This document shows positions 10,841 to 22,234 of a stretch of 64,000 bases of DNA, piece after piece. The stretch is taken from assembly GCA_963969395.1 (NCBI GenBank), contig OZ017804.1:8122001-8186000 (forward strand), in the 5' to 3' direction. The notes beneath the pieces are model-generated. The model did no database searches. It was given only the letters and a program-made list of their open reading frames with translations, and had not been told where the DNA came from. Made by a program: the position numbers and the translations under genes. The first letter of the stretch is position 1, and the number at the start of each line of letters is the position of its first letter. The stretch is from Pseudoscleropodium purum (Eukaryota > Streptophyta > Bryopsida > Hypnales > Brachytheciaceae).

Positions 10841-13800
10841 TTTTTTTCTATTTGGATTTTCAAATCAAAAGTGATGCTTCTGAGACTCTTTTGGTGCGCA
10901 ACATAGGCAATTGGGACATCTAAAGGGCATCTTTTGCAAAAATGGTCATCAATTTCTGAAAGTTGGCATGTATGTCACTAATAAAATATAGTTTACAATA
11001 ATCTAAAAAAATTTAGTTCTCAAATCATATTCTAAGAAGAATCAAACTTTGTTAGCTATACTAAGGCGACTTCAAGTAAAAACATTTTCTTCTAACTACA
11101 AGCCCTATTATCTTGCAATAAGAGATATCAAAGTTCCTAAAAAAATTTCCACATATTCCAAATTTTTTTTTCTAATTTCTTACCATTTGTATTTCAAATA
11201 AAATTTTTTCCTTAGTGCACAAAAAATCATCAAAAAATGACTAGTATATTGCCAAATAATGCATTTTACCTCCTCTCATTGTAGGTTGATTTAAATAAGC
11301 TAAACTCCATATTTGCTTTTGAATTTTTACATAAATGAACCTAACAATATATACTCAAAAATGGTCAAAATTATAATTTGTGTAGAAAAAAATTTTATTC
11401 CAAGAAGGTTGGAAGTCTGCTTACCATGTTTTGTAGGATTGAAAAAAAGTTTTTTTTTCTCACTTCAAAAGTTATAATATTTCAATCCACTAGATTGAAT
11501 GGGCTGAAATTTTTTCTTCACATTGCCTTAATTGTTTGATACATTTTTATACAATTGGAATTCAGAAAGAAATTATTTTTTTAATTTTGGACAATGCATC
11601 CAAAATTGGTAGTTTTGGACATTTCTTCTTCTAAAACAACTTCTTTCTTTGAGGGGTTTATAATGAGTTTACCATTGAACACTTCAAAATCCCACTGAAG
11701 CTATTCCATGAACATCTCATTTAATATGAGTGTGTTTAACTTATATGGCTTCAAAGATTGAAGTTAAATGAATTATAAACTCTATTTTCATATTGCATAG
11801 TTTTCAGTTTGTTGAACCTACTAAGGTAAACCTCCCCACTTGTGCAATGCGACACTTTTTGTCACTTGTGGTCAATGTCTTACAATTACACTTAATTTTT
11901 TTGATAATTACACTATTATTATTGTGGCACAATCTCGATCAACTATCCTTTATTGTAGATTCCTTTAATTGTGTTCATTTTAACATCCACATGAAATTAT
12001 CTATCCACATTTATACTCACTATACTATTAAAAAATTTTACATCACCTATTTGTCAAAGCTAATTTATAATAAAAATTCTTACTACATGATGTTTTTATA
12101 TAACCTAATTTATACATAATAGCATATGTAGCATTTCATGAACTCTACATAATATATATACAAAATTTTCCTTTTAAATTAAATGGATCCTATCTCTTAA
12201 CCCCTAACTACCTGATCGACCATATATGGTTGATTTGAAATTTCAGGCTCATTTTGGGATGGGCAATTAAATTCATATGACCGTTTTAAAAATTTGGGGG
12301 GGAGGGGGGGGGGGGGGGAGTTTTTAGGGTTAACTATTGAAAACTTTCATTTTTCACTGAAAAAGTTGAACATTTGATTTTTGAGAAGTCCTCAAAGCCA
12401 TGTATATCCATTAGTGGTAGAGTAAAGCTTGCTAATTTTACTTTATTTTTCCAACTTTGCCAATTTCACTTGATTTGAGGTCTAAAAACTTGTACTTATC
12501 CATTTGATTTGAAAATGGTCCCAATAGAAAGAGCTTAGTGTTTGCATGATTTTCACCATTGAAAATTTAAACATGCAAGTGTTGATTTGGAGTTATTTGC
12601 AATTTATACTTATAAAAAGAAATTGCATTTCAACAATTGCAAGGTGGATTGTGTAGTGAATTTGACAGGTTTTCATGTGAAATTAAGTTTTTTGAAAGTG
12701 CATTTTAGTGTACTAATACAATTTGTAGTTGTTCATGTCACCTCTAATTCCAAAATAAATTTATGTGCAAATTTTTGAAACATTGTGGAGAGGGGCAGCA
12801 TACTAAATTAAAAAAATGTACATTTCTCTTGTTATAATCTCACAACTCCCTTGCAATTTTTTACTCAAAATTGGTGGACATACTAATAAGCAAGCTCTTT
12901 AATCATCTATATGATTTAGATTTTGAAAAAAATACAATTTGCTTCATTAAAGTTAACTATAAGCTCATGCTCTTTTGTCATAGTCAAAATACACTTGAAA
13001 AGGCTTCGTCATTTAGGGGTTAACTCATGTAGTTTTCAAAAAATTGAAAGTGATCTTTCTAGGGAGAAGATTCATTAGGCTTTGAATCTTCTTAACTAAA
13101 ATTTTTTGCACAACAAATTTTGAAATTATGCTTTTTTATTGTAAATAGTTGAATAGAGAGTATGAGAATTTTCTTAAAATGAATCTATTTCCATTCTTTA
13201 AAAAATTATTTAGGAGAAATATGTATAAAATAGAATGAAAATCTAAATGGTTAATTGCTTTAAGATGGAATTGAAACACACTATTTCCAATGGTGAAATT
13301 CCTCTAGCAAGTTGCAAGTGAATTGAACCTTGTTAAACTTTTTTGTATGAAATTGTGAAAATTGACTTCAAATACAAATTTGATAAGTTAATTTTTAAAG
13401 AAGTTGCAATGATTGTATGGAAAACAAGAAGCTCTATAACTTTTGCATCACTAATCCAAATAGAATGAATAAGAGCTTTCTATATAGGAAAAAATACAAC
13501 CTGTGAGAAACAATTATCTTTTCCAATTTTTTGGAATTTTTTTAGTGTTGCTTGATAAACTACTTTTTGAGCTTAAAGTGGCATAACATTTTCTCTCAAG
13601 AACCAATTGAAATAAAACTTGTAATTCTCTAAAAGCTAATGGGATTTTTTATCTTAAAAAAAATTAAAAAAATAATGTCAAAAATTGAGATCATAAGAAC
13701 AAATCTAAATTTTGAAGTGTCGCATGAGGGGATAATTGGAACTTTACAAGATACTTAATAAAGGCATTGAGAGGAGCTTTTTAGCCAATTGATTTTGTAC

Positions 13801-15092
13801 CCAATCCAACAATTCTTTGTAGAAAGACTCAATTATGACTTTGGAGTTTGTTGAGCACTTTTGCATTGAGGGATTAGTTTTTGAATATGCATTTATTTTA
13901 AACAATTTAAGGTGGAACCACCCATAATCGATCACTTAAGTAATTTTAGACATGATTTGGAGTGGAACAAGCCAAAGCAAATATTTTCAAAGGTGCAAAG
14001 ATAGAAATGATGGGGATTGCAAAAAATTTGGTAATTTTATTGCTTGAAATTAATTTATTATGAATTTCGAAAGGTTAAAAGTGCTCCAAACCCATAGCTA
14101 ATGTCTAAACTTTTCCAATTTTGATCATTCAAGAACTACTTTTCCGCTCATTAGTTTCTACTTCCTTGCTCACTACTTTGGAAGTGGTGTCATGAGCTTA
14201 TTAGTTTCAACTTTGAAAAGGCAAAAAAACAAACATTCCAAGCTTCAATTGGAAATTTGTTCCAACCTTGGTCAAAAATAACTCCACCCTATAGGTTGTG
14301 TATGAGTTCTTGGTTGGGAATCGGTGGTCCTACCTTATTTTTCTAATGTAGAATATGTTAGAAGACATCTTTGCATAACAAAACTGTGGCAAGTTGTATT
14401 TAAATTTCTAGCTTATACAACTTCTAGTGAGAGAGGCTTTTCAACTCAAATTACAATAAGTCATTCTTTCAATATAATTGTTAAACTCTTGAGACTTTGA
14501 AGGTACAAATGAAAGTTGCAATGTGAAGGTTTTTGAAAGAGCATATAGATTTTCAAGAAGTATTGGTAGAGTGGCATTAAGAAATTCAAGAAAGGTGTCA
14601 AATTTATTACTTGTCTCTATTGTTCTTTGCCACCCAAAATACCTATTTTTGTCTCCTTCTCAATGTTGTAAAGCAAAGGTCTCTTAAAATGTTCCAAACT
14701 TGACCTTTGTGGAATGTCTCAAATGTTTGGCATATGGCACAAAATGGTTGCAAAGTAATAGAGACTTTATTGAGCTAGTGGTTATGTGTCTCTTTAAAGG
14801 CACTTAACCCCTAAAGGACTATGAAGCCATCATGTGGCTTTTGCAATTACATTTGTAGAAAATTCTGTACATGCCAATCTCACTAACAACTTTTGAACAA
14901 TGAAGAGACTCTAAATGATTTTTTTCGATGAATCCGTTAGTATAGTCTGATGGAGAAATGATCAAGTATGTGGTTTTTGATGAATTTTTTAATAAGACAC
15001 TCTAGGCTATTACTTTACATCCTCGTATCTTTTTTTCTACACCTCAAAATTATTTGAAAAAATTACACATTGATATCACGATATTATGTGCC
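10839..15092. other. AT-rich intergenic DNA with a G-run
   Basis: No gene recognised. The ORFs at 11793-12119 and 12587-12778 are AT-rich and lack recognisable features. The segment contains the G-run at 12296-12319, a near-palindrome at about 12211-12231 (ATCGACCATATATGGTTGAT) and several TTAACCCCTAA motifs that look like repeat ends. Confidence 0.5.
12296..12319 (+). repeat. Poly-G run
   Basis: About 23 G interrupted by one A, in AT-rich surroundings. A second run of 19 G follows a T run at 52374-52392. Both could fold as G-quadruplexes. Confidence 0.9.
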
Positions 15093-15095
15093 CAT

Positions 15096-15236
15096 CACTA
15101 GTAGAAAAATTTAGATTTTTTGTTGTTTTGGTTGCATTGATTTGGGCAAAATTCAACAAATTTTTGTTCAAATCAATAGATTTCTATCCAAATCAACGCG
15201 ACTAAAACAACAAAAAATTTGGATTTTCTACTAGTG
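15096..15236. mobile_element. CACTA-type MITE, 141 bp
   Basis: The ends CACTAGTAGAAAA and TTTTCTACTAGTG are inverse copies, and the inverted similarity continues through most of the element (about 60 bp each side). A 3-bp direct repeat CAT flanks it (15093-15095 and 15237-15239). CACTA(C/G)TAGAAAA ends with 3-bp duplications are characteristic of plant CACTA transposons. Non-coding. Confidence 0.85.
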
Positions 15237-16149
15237 CATGGTAAAAAATTAGAGTTTTTGGAGCACTTTTGAGTATTCCAATTTCAACATTCCCATTTTA
15301 GGGTATGTATAAAATATTCCCTAACTAAATATCTTTCATCAATCTTGTTAATGGTGGCATTTTTTCAAAAATTGTGCAGTTTCATTGATCTTTTTTCATA
15401 GGAAAGCTACACAAGTCTTCTTTTATTTCAATGGTGGTGATCATGAAAATTATTCCATGCAAATGAGGCTTTATGCTTTTTACAAGAGCTAGTCAAGAAA
15501 ACAAGAGCTATGCTCAACCACCCGTGGTTCCATAGTGGTTAAAACATGCACCACATCTTATATAATCCATTAAGATTTTTTCATCTCTTTGGACTTATAA
15601 AAAATTCAAAAAATACAAAAATTTCCCCAAAATATAATAATATCTTTTTTGGAAAATTCTTGACTTTCATTTGTCTACTAAACTAACTCCTACTTGTAAT
15701 AATTTGACTCTATCAATGCACATTATCAATTTAAGTGAACAATTGTAGATTCTCCCTTTTCCTTCCCCCTTTTTCTTGATAGAGAGGCGTGTACAAGGAA
15801 ATAAGGGTGAGAATAAGGGAGAAGTTGGGGAACAATTCCCATTTATGTTTTTATTTTAGAAAATTTCTTGCTCAAAAACTATACCAATTTTTTTAGAAGG
15901 AAAGGAATAATAGGAAATAAATTCTTTTAATTTTGATGAGTGTAATTGCTCAATTGTTACAAAATCTAGGGACAATATTCCTCTGTTCATGATGAATTTT
16001 CACACTTTGGGATGAACATATGTATTTTCATCCATGTTTTTTTTGGTACATCCATGTCACTAGATGGAAAGAGCTTCACCATTCTACTAGAGATTACTTT
16101 TTTTTGGGCTTCTCAAAAATAATAATGCCCCCCCAACCCATTGCCAAAG

Positions 16150-16370
16150 AATATTGACCTCCTTATTGCCCCATCTGAAGATAAATGCAAAAATTGCCCC
16201 CTATTTTGTGCCGCATGAATTTTGTATCCCTCTATATTCCCCCTGCTAATTTGTGGTCTCTGATTGCAAACATGAATTCAGAAGTTGCAAATTTTATCAT
16301 CGGTGGCAAATGAAAATTTCTTGTGTTTTCTCCGGGGTTAAAACATGGGGCAATAAGGGGGTCAATTTTC
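16150..16370 (+). repeat. Repeat family R4, copy 1
   Basis: A block containing CCCCCTATTTTGTGCC, GGTCTCTGATTGCAAACATG and a TTGCAAATTTT stretch. It recurs at 43215-43390 (same strand) and 40310-40500 (opposite strand). Non-coding; it may be part of a retrotransposon leader. Confidence 0.5.
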
Positions 16371-16769
16371 CCTGACTCCACCCACCTCCACTGGTACCCA
16401 TTTCCACTTTCCTGTACCAACCGTTAGGGCAGTCAATTTGTTTCCTGCCTCCCATCCTACCTAGTACCTCCTAAAGGAGAGACTGAGCGGTACGTACGCT
16501 TCCATATAGACAAGAATGACCCACTGACCACTTCACTTTTCAACTTGCTTTTCTGAGCTTCTTGAGCGCGCTCTGCTTCTTCCGCAACAGCTGAGCTCGT
16601 GTGAAGGTTAACAAAAACACTTGCGCATCAGTGTCGAGGCGAGCTTTCAATTCAAGCTTGTGCTGAACTTCGGATCTTGTTTTGAAATTGGATTTATAGC
16701 CTTCTCCCATTGGACAAGTCTGTGAGTTCTACTGGAGTTTTTCAATTTGATCGTCATCAAGGATCTTCG

Positions 16770-17310
16770 TTGCGCACCTCTGTTTTTGAGTTTTGGCTTT
16801 GCTGGGTTTTTGTTCGATTCGCGCTTGTTCCACTTGCAGCTTCTCCGTTCTTGTTGTGACCTCCGTCGATTGCTGTGACTTTCCTTCATTTGGCTGTGCG
16901 CGTCGTGGTGGGGGTTTTGGTTGTCGTCCAGGCCGATTGTTTTCGATTCTCTGTTTTTAAGCTTCGGCTCTGCTGGGTGTCTGTTCATTGTACAATTCAC
17001 GCCTGCAGTGGATCTTGCTCCACTTGCAGCTTCTCTGTTTCTGTTTGTACCTCCGACGATTGCTGTGACTTTCCTTCATTTGGCTGTGCGAGTCGTGGTG
17101 GAGGCTTTGGTTGTCGTCCAGGCCGATTGTTTTCGATTCTCTGTTTTTGAGCTTCGGCTTTGTTGGGTGTCTATTCGTTGTACAATTCGCGCCTGCAGTG
17201 GATCTTGCTCCACTTGCAGCTTCTCCGTTTTTGTTGTGACCTCCGTCGATTGCTGTGACTTTCCTTCATTTAGTTGTGCGAGTAGTGGTGGAGTGTTTGG
17301 TCGTCGTCAA
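16770..17310 (+). repeat. ~190-bp tandem repeat in the leader of the 17.4-kb ORF
   Basis: CGATTGCTGTGACTTTCCTT begins at 16868, 17057 and 17248, giving a period of 189-191 bp. A degenerate fourth part lies upstream from about 16764. Units include GCCTGCAGTGGATCTTGCTC and GTTTTCGATTCTCTG. Together they sit just upstream of the ATG at 17376, so they are probably promoter or 5' untranslated sequence. The long ORFs through them (such as 16921-17664) repeat themselves at this period and run on in the wrong frame. Confidence 0.85.
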
Positions 17311-17375
17311 CGAACTTCTTTTTCTCCATTTCTGACTGCCGTCTTTCCTGAAGGTAGTGCCATCGACTATCCGCC

Positions 17376-17846
17376 ATGTCCACTCACGCTGCCTCCGACG
17401 CATTTCAGCCACCCCGCAAGGAGAAATCCAAGCCCGGATTCGACAAATCCTCCGATCTCGTCATTGTCGAGGTTTCCGGTTCCGCCGATAGCCGAGCGAG
17501 CGGTGCGGGGAAGAGTCGTCGCAAGACGAAACCAACCTCAAGTGCGCGTCGCCGCCATGGCCATACCAATCGCCCCCCAAACTTTGCTGCAGTTCGTCGT
17601 GAGGAGGCTCGACGGGCGGCCCTCAAGAAATCCCACAAACCAACTCCAAAGCGAGGCGACGTGAAAGCCGCCATCTTCAAGGACGTCGTAGACGCCACAT
17701 GGGGCTTCTTGTGCGCGTCGCCCACGTTTACTCGCGACGCTGATGCGTTTCTGGACTCTGTTCCATTCCCTAAGAAGAGCCAGCCCATGGCGAAATTGTG
17801 GCCCTTGGTACACAGCGTAACCCTCCGATCTAAGTCAAGAATCTAG
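17376..17846 (+). CDS. Intronless ORF resembling the ORC3 N-terminal exons
   Basis: 156 codons, ATG in a CCGCCATG context. Residues 1-90 are basic and low in complexity. From about residue 92 the text PKRGDVKAAI...DADAFLDSVPFP...AKLWPLVHSVTLR aligns with the spliced exons 2-3 of the ORC3 copies at 32.2 and 54.2 kb (PKRGD|VKKAI...DVDTFIRDLPFP...TLWAKVKSASLR). The intron that splits both those copies after the GD residues is absent here, which suggests a processed or precisely intron-less copy. No further ORC3 exon follows within the next kilobases: the frame stops, and about 130 bp on lies only a possible acceptor (TTGCAG at about 17965-17970) with a 12-codon tail. It could be a short expressed gene or a truncated relic. 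The homology is seen directly; function as an ORC subunit is unlikely because the ATPase-like and winged-helix parts are missing. Confidence 0.5.
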   Translation: MSTHAASDAFQPPRKEKSKPGFDKSSDLVIVEVSGSADSRASGAGKSRRKTKPTSSARRRHGHTNRPPNFAAVRREEARRAALKKSHKPTPKRGDVKAAIFKDVVDATWGFLCASPTFTRDADAFLDSVPFPKKSQPMAKLWPLVHSVTLRSKSRI

Positions 17847-18740
17847 TGTTTGGTCACTGTATTTGTCCAATTCCGTTCTGCATTGAAGCAACTGTGCCGC
17901 TGTTGAGAATCTACAACGGAAATCGTCTGAATGTTTGTTTGTTCATAAATAGTGTGGTTGATCCTTGCAGATGGACGCGCCCATGTTGCAAGAGTTTGAA
18001 CGCAAGTGATGAGGCGACGGATCAAGAGAGATTTTGCAATAAGCGCTGTGCCTATGGGCTGGATATTGTTATTGTACAGAAAAGATCACTACTATAAATT
18101 GCGGCGCGGTAGTGATGTAAGTAGTTGAGCTGTAGAGTATTGTGATCTTCGGCCGATGCTTCTGCACCTCCTCGTTTTTTGAATATACTGAATATATATT
18201 ATTCGCGGTTGTAGTTTCGGTGTTAACCTAAGATGGCATTTGAGAGCGAGTCTTGCTTTAATTGAGAATGGGTCGGCATGTTTTGCTTATTTGAGGATGC
18301 CTTGTCTTTTGATGTTTAGACCGTTGTTTGGGTGGCCATGGCTGTTTGTTTGGTTTTAATCGGGTCTGGCATGCTTTCTTTGATAGGGGTTGTCAACTCT
18401 TTGGGTGTTCAGTTCATTGTTGGCAATTTTTTGAAGTTTGATTGCCATGTTCTCGTTTGTGCTGGTGCGGATGTGACCGTCAGAGTCCTCATCTCTGTTT
18501 TCACTTTGAGGTTCGATCGATGTATGTGCCAAGTATGGAGCTACAAAGGTGGCGATTACGATTTTCTGTATGCAACATAGAAAGACAGCGTGCGTCATCT
18601 GCCAGCAGTGTGCCTGGGGAACTGGGGACACACTTAAACATGTTGATTGCCTAAATTTTGAACAAGACAAGAATAAGTGCACTCTCTTAGTGAGCTCGTG
18701 TGAATGAAGAGTCTCTAAGTCTCTTCATCCTAAACATGAC

Positions 18741-20275
18741 GCTAAACATGACGCGAGACGTTATGGACCGCCCCCATCGAGCAATTCACGCGTCCTGGCC
18801 CCGGCCTCATCCCGGCTTCGTCGCTGACCGGATAAAGGCTTGCCAAGCTGCCCTTCACGGCGCTCTGCTCATACCCGGCACGCGGAACTTCGCCCGTCAT
18901 CTCGTCCCATTTGCTCGATTCTTACACTCATCTCGCACTCACTGGACTGACTGGAGTGCACTATTTGGCTTTGCGGTATTAATTTTGAGGTTGGGTACTT
19001 GGAGGTTGGTGTTTGAGTCCCGGAACGTACTGGCGAGCAGTCTTCTTCGGTGATGTATTTTGGTGGTTGTATTTGTGGTGAGATTTGTTTGTTTTTGGGG
19101 TGATTCGGAGTGGCGGAATTGGGACGTTCAAGAGCTAGCTCGGAGCTTTGTGATCTTGGGTTCCAAGACGGGGACGGGACGATGTCATGAAATTTCACCG
19201 AAGAATTTTCTTGAGGTTTCTTGGCCATTTCTTCAGATTTCGCCGAAGAATTTTGTTGTGTGAAGTGTGATTTCTTTTCTGGCGTGTAGAGGAGAACGCG
19301 GAATTGGCGTTGATGAGTCGTTTTCGTGATGAGATTGATGGCGCGGAAGTGCGGGCAGGAGAGCCGACTTCCTTCTCGGAAGAGGAATCGAGGGTACTTT
19401 GCTGGACTTTCATGTTTTTGGTTTTTGTTGTCTGGATTCTGAAATCATATTAATTATTATTTTGAATTTGGTGGTTTATCGCATCCCCAACTCGAAATCT
19501 GCTTTTCTGGAAAACACAACATTCTTGAGGAGCTGCATGGAATCCATGAACATAGACTCAAGAGATGAAATCCTGGATTCTTTAATTTTGTGCACAATTT
19601 TGAGGTCAAGTTTGCAACGGCAGGCCTGGTTCAGATTTAGAATTATTTCTTTTCAATTCGTCGGTGTGTTTACGAATTTCCATTGCATATCTGGTGATCA
19701 AATAAACTGCTTCAAAACTGGGGTAGCGACGTGAGTTTTGTGTTTTAGTGGAGAGGTGCAACTTTCATAACTTTCTAGTTATGAAAGTTTGGAGATTCTT
19801 GGACATTCATGTATGGTAGTACTGAAAGAATTACAATGAGAATCCAAAACATTTAGTTCAAACATTGGAAGTTGGTGTTGCATGCTTCTGTCCATTAATT
19901 TGGAAACTTCTTCTCTTTCGGATCTTGTGATGTTTTTGATCCGTTTGAAAGCCGTATGCATCATTTTCAAGCGTATTGAATCATCCAGGATTGTTTTCTG
20001 GCAGGTGCCAAGTTTGAGAGCAGCATTAGGGGAGTTGAAGGAAGAAAGAAAAGCACTCCACAACTGATGCGTGCCTTGGACGGTAAAAAAAACCTTCCGC
20101 TCATACCCGGTTCACTACCCAGAACGACTGGGAGTCTTTTTTTTTATAAACCCTTTTCATATTTTTTGAAGCTTTGTGGCAGATAGGCTTGTATTTACAA
20201 ACCATGACAAGGGCAGAGAATGTTGTAAGTTTAATGATACCAATACCAATACTTCATGATACTCTAATCTTTGTT
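18741..20275 (+). repeat. Left arm of a 3.5-kb inverted repeat
   Basis: 1535 bp that match the reverse complement of 20700-22234 with no gaps. I found only two differences (20197/20778 and 20215/20760), both transitions near the inner end. The outer edge lies in a 12-bp tandem repeat (TAAACATGACGC twice, 18731-18754). The inner edge stops at the first bases of a TTAACCCCTAAATG repeat end. The arm is GC-rich in its outer 650 bp, and contains a 12-bp-stem hairpin (AACTTTCATAAC...GTTATGAAAGTT, about 19757-19788). Confidence 0.97.
19290..20067 (+). CDS. Possible exons of an unknown gene in the left arm
   Basis: Acceptor GTGTAG then 104 bp to donor AGG|GTACTT (19290-19393). The frame includes NAELALMSRFRDEIDGAEV and an acidic Ser/Glu-rich end. 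A second acceptor, CTGGCAG, opens 63 bp (20005-20067) that read VPSLRAALGELKEERKALHN and a stop. The phases agree (0 to 0), so the two could be spliced directly. The product would be coiled-coil-like and is not recognised. No convincing upstream exon keeps the frame. The same text lies in reverse in the right arm. Confidence 0.3.
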
Positions 20276-20699
20276 TAACCCCTAAATGTCCAAGGCCTAT
20301 TTTGAGCTTCTTGAAATTTGTTCAAAGTTGAACAAAATGCCAACATTTTGATAAGTTGTAATAATTTTTTTAAATTATAACCATACAAATTCAAACTAGA
20401 CATATTAGAGATCTCATAGGAAAAAAAAATATAACAATATCACTTATGGAGTGAAAGATTATAATGTTTGACCATGAGGGTGTTAAAAATTCAAAATAAG
20501 ATATATCACCAAATTCTCTCTTCATCAATTATTCATATAGAGTATTCTGTTTGTTTTTTCCATTGACATATTACATGGTTTGTAAGAAACTTCTCCAAGA
20601 ACAGATAGTTATTTCATTTTGACATAGCCTTTTTTTATATCTGAAATGTATTAGAAGTTCTCAGATATTCCTTAATTTCAGCCTTAAAATTACAGTTTG
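20276..20699. repeat. Spacer of the inverted repeat, made of R2 repeat
   Basis: The first ~230 bp, from TTAACCCCTAAATGTCCAAGG onward, match the reverse complement of the right end of the 38152-38776 element, including a TATCACTTATGGA block and GAGGGTGTTAAAA. The rest is AT-rich and unassigned. The spacer is therefore a piece of a dispersed repeat family, in contrast to the gene-like arms. Confidence 0.65.
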
Positions 20700-22234
20700 A
20701 ACAAAGATTAGAGTATCATGAAGTATTGGTATTGGTATCATTAAACTTACAACATTCTCCGCCCTTGTCATGGTTTGCAAATACAAGCCTATCTGCCACA
20801 AAGCTTCAAAAAATATGAAAAGGGTTTATAAAAAAAAAGACTCCCAGTCGTTCTGGGTAGTGAACCGGGTATGAGCGGAAGGTTTTTTTTACCGTCCAAG
20901 GCACGCATCAGTTGTGGAGTGCTTTTCTTTCTTCCTTCAACTCCCCTAATGCTGCTCTCAAACTTGGCACCTGCCAGAAAACAATCCTGGATGATTCAAT
21001 ACGCTTGAAAATGATGCATACGGCTTTCAAACGGATCAAAAACATCACAAGATCCGAAAGAGAAGAAGTTTCCAAATTAATGGACAGAAGCATGCAACAC
21101 CAACTTCCAATGTTTGAACTAAATGTTTTGGATTCTCATTGTAATTCTTTCAGTACTACCATACATGAATGTCCAAGAATCTCCAAACTTTCATAACTAG
21201 AAAGTTATGAAAGTTGCACCTCTCCACTAAAACACAAAACTCACGTCGCTACCCCAGTTTTGAAGCAGTTTATTTGATCACCAGATATGCAATGGAAATT
21301 CGTAAACACACCGACGAATTGAAAAGAAATAATTCTAAATCTGAACCAGGCCTGCCGTTGCAAACTTGACCTCAAAATTGTGCACAAAATTAAAGAATCC
21401 AGGATTTCATCTCTTGAGTCTATGTTCATGGATTCCATGCAGCTCCTCAAGAATGTTGTGTTTTCCAGAAAAGCAGATTTCGAGTTGGGGATGCGATAAA
21501 CCACCAAATTCAAAATAATAATTAATATGATTTCAGAATCCAGACAACAAAAACCAAAAACATGAAAGTCCAGCAAAGTACCCTCGATTCCTCTTCCGAG
21601 AAGGAAGTCGGCTCTCCTGCCCGCACTTCCGCGCCATCAATCTCATCACGAAAACGACTCATCAACGCCAATTCCGCGTTCTCCTCTACACGCCAGAAAA
21701 GAAATCACACTTCACACAACAAAATTCTTCGGCGAAATCTGAAGAAATGGCCAAGAAACCTCAAGAAAATTCTTCGGTGAAATTTCATGACATCGTCCCG
21801 TCCCCGTCTTGGAACCCAAGATCACAAAGCTCCGAGCTAGCTCTTGAACGTCCCAATTCCGCCACTCCGAATCACCCCAAAAACAAACAAATCTCACCAC
21901 AAATACAACCACCAAAATACATCACCGAAGAAGACTGCTCGCCAGTACGTTCCGGGACTCAAACACCAACCTCCAAGTACCCAACCTCAAAATTAATACC
22001 GCAAAGCCAAATAGTGCACTCCAGTCAGTCCAGTGAGTGCGAGATGAGTGTAAGAATCGAGCAAATGGGACGAGATGACGGGCGAAGTTCCGCGTGCCGG
22101 GTATGAGCAGAGCGCCGTGAAGGGCAGCTTGGCAAGCCTTTATCCGGTCAGCGACGAAGCCGGGATGAGGCCGGGGCCAGGACGCGTGAATTGCTCGATG
22201 GGGGCGGTCCATAACGTCTCGCGTCATGTTTAGC
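20700..22234 (-). repeat. Right arm of the 3.5-kb inverted repeat
   Basis: Exact mirror of 18741-20275 about a centre at 20487.5, apart from the two differences noted there. The possible exons of the left arm lie here on the minus strand (20908-20970 and 21582-21685). The plus-strand ORFs at 21747-22106 and 21562-21780 are antisense to that gene-like strand and have no recognisable domain. Beyond 22234 the similarity ends abruptly. Confidence 0.97.

Noticed and set aside
10709..10906. ORF through the (AT)n run
   Set aside because: Alternating Ile-Tyr from a microsatellite.
16921..17664. 247-codon plus-strand ORF
   Set aside because: It runs through the 190-bp tandem repeat, repeats itself at that period, and overlaps the ORC3-like ORF in another frame. 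Its sequence is low in complexity and matches no family.
21747..22106. 119-codon ORF in the right arm of the inverted repeat
   Set aside because: An identical ORF lies in the left arm on the other strand by symmetry. It is antisense to the splice-compatible exon strand and has no known domain.
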